Part shown: piece after piece, positions 62,521-64,000 of the stretch
How positions within the stretch are numbered: position 1 is the stretch's first letter
Layout: every line of letters begins with the position of its first letter
Assembly (NCBI RefSeq): GCF_006442205.1
Contig: NZ_VFVR01000007.1
Coordinates: forward strand, 124,001-188,000
Length of the DNA: 64,000 nt
DNA from: Mesorhizobium sp. B2-3-12
GTDB lineage: Bacteria; Pseudomonadota; Alphaproteobacteria; Rhizobiales; Rhizobiaceae
Direction of reading: 5' to 3'
The notes under the pieces: model-generated
Database searches by the model: none
Seen by the model: only the letters and a program-made list of their open reading frames with translations
Told to the model about the DNA's origin: nothing
Made by a program: the position numbers and the translations under genes

Positions 62521-62819
62521 TCACCGACGGCCGCATCGTCCGGCTCGCCGAATTCGGGCGGGCGCAGCTGCATTTCTTTCTCGACGGACAGATGTGTAGC
62601 GCATTGGCGGGCGACACCGTGCTGACCGCGATGCTGGCATCAGGACACGCGCTGCGAAAATCCGAGTTCGGACCCGAGTGGCGCGCCGGGTTCTGCCTGA
62701 TGGGAGCCTGCCAGGATTGCTGGATATGGCAGGACGAGGGATCGCGCATCCGCGCGTGCTCGGCCCCGATCACCGAAGGCATGCGGTTGCGCACAACGGA
62801 GCCGGAGAGCTGGCCGTGA
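62517..62819 (+). CDS. Small [2Fe-2S] protein, HcnA/OoxA-small-subunit-like
   Basis: This 100-residue protein has four cysteines set as in plant-type [2Fe-2S] ferredoxin folds: C60, C65 and C68 in GFCLMGACQDCW, and C81 in RACSAP. It resembles the small iron-sulfur subunit of hydrogen cyanide synthase HcnA and of octopine/nopaline-type opine oxidases, where it passes electrons between two flavoprotein subunits. Start and stop overlap the neighbours by four bases each, so the three genes are co-translated. Confidence 0.86.
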   Translation: MITDGRIVRLAEFGRAQLHFFLDGQMCSALAGDTVLTAMLASGHALRKSEFGPEWRAGFCLMGACQDCWIWQDEGSRIRACSAPITEGMRLRTTEPESWP

Positions 62820-64000
62820 GCGAGACCTCGCCGCGGATCGTGATCGTCGGCGCCGGTCCCGCCGGCATAAGGGCCGCGGCCATGCTGGTCGAGGCAGGGC
62901 TCCACCCGGTGGTGATCGATGAAGGGCAGCGCGCGGGCGGGCAGATCTACCGCCGCCCACCTGCCGGGTTCGTCCGCACGCCGGAGCAGCTCTACGGGTC
63001 GGAGGCGGCGAAAGCGGTCGCATTGCATGCCCTCTTCGACCGGCTGGCCGAAGAGGGGCGCCTCACCCATTGCGCGGCAAGCTCGGTCATCGCCTTGCAG
63101 GAGGGGCGGCTGCACGTGTTGGGGGAGGGCGGCGTACAGCTGGTCAGCTATGACCGCCTGATCCTTGCGACGGGCGCATCCGACCGTGTCGCTCCGGTCC
63201 CGGGCTGGCAGAGTGCCGGCGTCTACAGCCTTGGCGCGGCGCAGATCGCGCTGAAGGCGCAGGGCGTGGCGCTGGGGCAGCGCATCGTCCTGATCGGATC
63301 GGGGCCTTTGCTGACGCTGGTTGGCGCCCAACTCGTCAAGGCTGGAGCGGATGTGGTGGCGGTGCTCGACACCTCTTCCCGGCGCCAGCAGATGCAGGGA
63401 CTCTGGGAACTTGCCGCCCGGCCGCTGGTCGCGCTGCGCGGTCTAGCCCTGCGGGCGAGGCTCGGCGGCCGCTATCATGCCGGCGTGACGCTCGAACGGA
63501 TCGAGGCCGACGGCAAAGGTGTCACCGCGATCCGCTGGCACGACGCCGGCGGCAGGGAACATCTCACGCTATGCGACACGATAGGCGTGGGCTGGCACTT
63601 GCGGGCCGAGACGCATCTCGCCGACCTGGCGGGATGTGCCTTCATTTATGACGAGAAGTGGCGGCAATGGCTGCCAAAGACCGATGAGATGGGCCGCGCC
63701 GGCAACGGAGCCTATCTTGCGGGCGATGGAGTTCGTCTTCTGGGAGCAGACGGCGCGGAGATCGCGGGGCGTCTTGCCGCGGTGGCGTGCCTTGCCGATC
63801 TCGGATTTCCAGCGCCCTCCACCGCGTCCGATTTGCGCAAACTCGCACGGCTCGAACGCTTTGCCCGCGGCCTGGCTCGCGCCTTTCCCTGGCCGACGGC
63901 GATGGCGCGGGCACTCCCCGACGACGCGGTCGTCTGCCGCTGCGAGAACGTGACCGCCGCGGCCCTACGCCAGAGCACTGATTTCGGCGGTACCGAAGCC
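62816..64000 (+). CDS. FAD/NAD(P)-binding oxidoreductase, HcnB/OoxA-like (3' end outside window)
   Basis: The frame opens at GTG 62816, four bases before the stop of the [2Fe-2S] gene (GTGA overlap), and remains open for 395 codons to the window edge. The N-terminus has RIVIVGAGPAGIRAAAMLVEAG and EGQRAGGQIYRRPPAGF; the middle has a second nucleotide-binding motif (IVLIGSGPLLTLVGAQLVKAG). Near the edge VVCRCENVTAAAL begins the C-terminal BFD-like [2Fe-2S] domain. This is typical of the alpha subunit of HcnABC and of D-nopaline/octopine oxidases. Its job with the DAO protein is probably dehydrogenation of an amino acid or opine. Confidence 0.88.
   Translation, partial: MSETSPRIVIVGAGPAGIRAAAMLVEAGLHPVVIDEGQRAGGQIYRRPPAGFVRTPEQLYGSEAAKAVALHALFDRLAEEGRLTHCAASSVIALQEGRLHVLGEGGVQLVSYDRLILATGASDRVAPVPGWQSAGVYSLGAAQIALKAQGVALGQRIVLIGSGPLLTLVGAQLVKAGADVVAVLDTSSRRQQMQGLWELAARPLVALRGLALRARLGGRYHAGVTLERIEADGKGVTAIRWHDAGGREHLTLCDTIGVGWHLRAETHLADLAGCAFIYDEKWRQWLPKTDEMGRAGNGAYLAGDGVRLLGADGAEIAGRLAAVACLADLGFPAPSTASDLRKLARLERFARGLARAFPWPTAMARALPDDAVVCRCENVTAAALRQSTDFGGTEA

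Overview
The window looks like a chromosomal or accessory region of an alphaproteobacterium of the order Hyphomicrobiales, most likely Mesorhizobium or a close relative. The grounds are high GC, many ABC uptake operons with LysR, ROK and XRE regulators, a DUF768-type small protein (a family I know mainly from Mesorhizobium), a DUF6894-type small protein, and a RepB-C-terminal partition-like protein. This is inference from protein style, not a database match. No rRNA, tRNA or CRISPR array was recognised.

Layout. 1-3.6 kb: a type I secretion exporter (HlyB-like, cut by the window edge, and HlyD-like) and a small secreted Ig-like protein. 3.8-9.5 kb: a defence or toxin-antitoxin type patch with an MNT-HEPN fusion protein, a frameshifted MbcA/ParS-like antitoxin gene, an intact hipBA pair and a decayed yhaO-like nuclease gene. 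9.5-18.1 kb: a sugar-type ABC importer with a BKACE (DUF849) enzyme, divergent from a sugar kinase, a SIS-domain protein and a ROK repressor, with a 23-bp dyad between the two arms. 18.1-19.5 kb: a broken azoR-like gene and a quinone-oxidoreductase-like MDR enzyme. 19.6-26.2 kb: a surface cluster with a classical autotransporter carrying eight 50-residue repeats, a Sec-exported protein, a small YadA-like trimeric adhesin and a LuxR-type regulator. 26.6-30.4 kb: very small lineage-restricted genes, a glycine-rich secreted protein and a membrane-anchored coiled-coil protein.

31-51.3 kb is the metabolic core. Two complete dipeptide/oligopeptide ABC transporters flank peptidases and enzymes associated with D-amino acids: an S12 serine hydrolase, an M55 D-aminopeptidase, an M81/MlrC-like metallopeptidase, a D-serine-dehydratase-like PLP enzyme and a DAO-type FAD oxidase. 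The likely joint task is import and breakdown of peptides rich in D-amino acids, for example peptidoglycan fragments. An XRE-cupin regulator sits inside the cluster. Four related AT-rich motifs lie before its own gene, the transporter operon, the M81 gene and an orphan truncated ORF, which suggests a local regulon.

51.3-56.2 kb: an accessory patch with a large serine recombinase carrying a homing-endonuclease-associated repeat, coupled by a 4-bp overlap to a RepB-C-terminal protein that lacks a ParB nuclease domain. It is followed by four small opposite-strand genes and a multiply frameshifted zinc-ribbon pseudogene. 56.2-64 kb: an amino-acid or hydantoin catabolic locus with a DAO-type oxidase, a divergent LysR regulator, HyuA, HyuB, a small [2Fe-2S] protein and the start of an HcnB/OoxA-like FAD protein that runs off the window.
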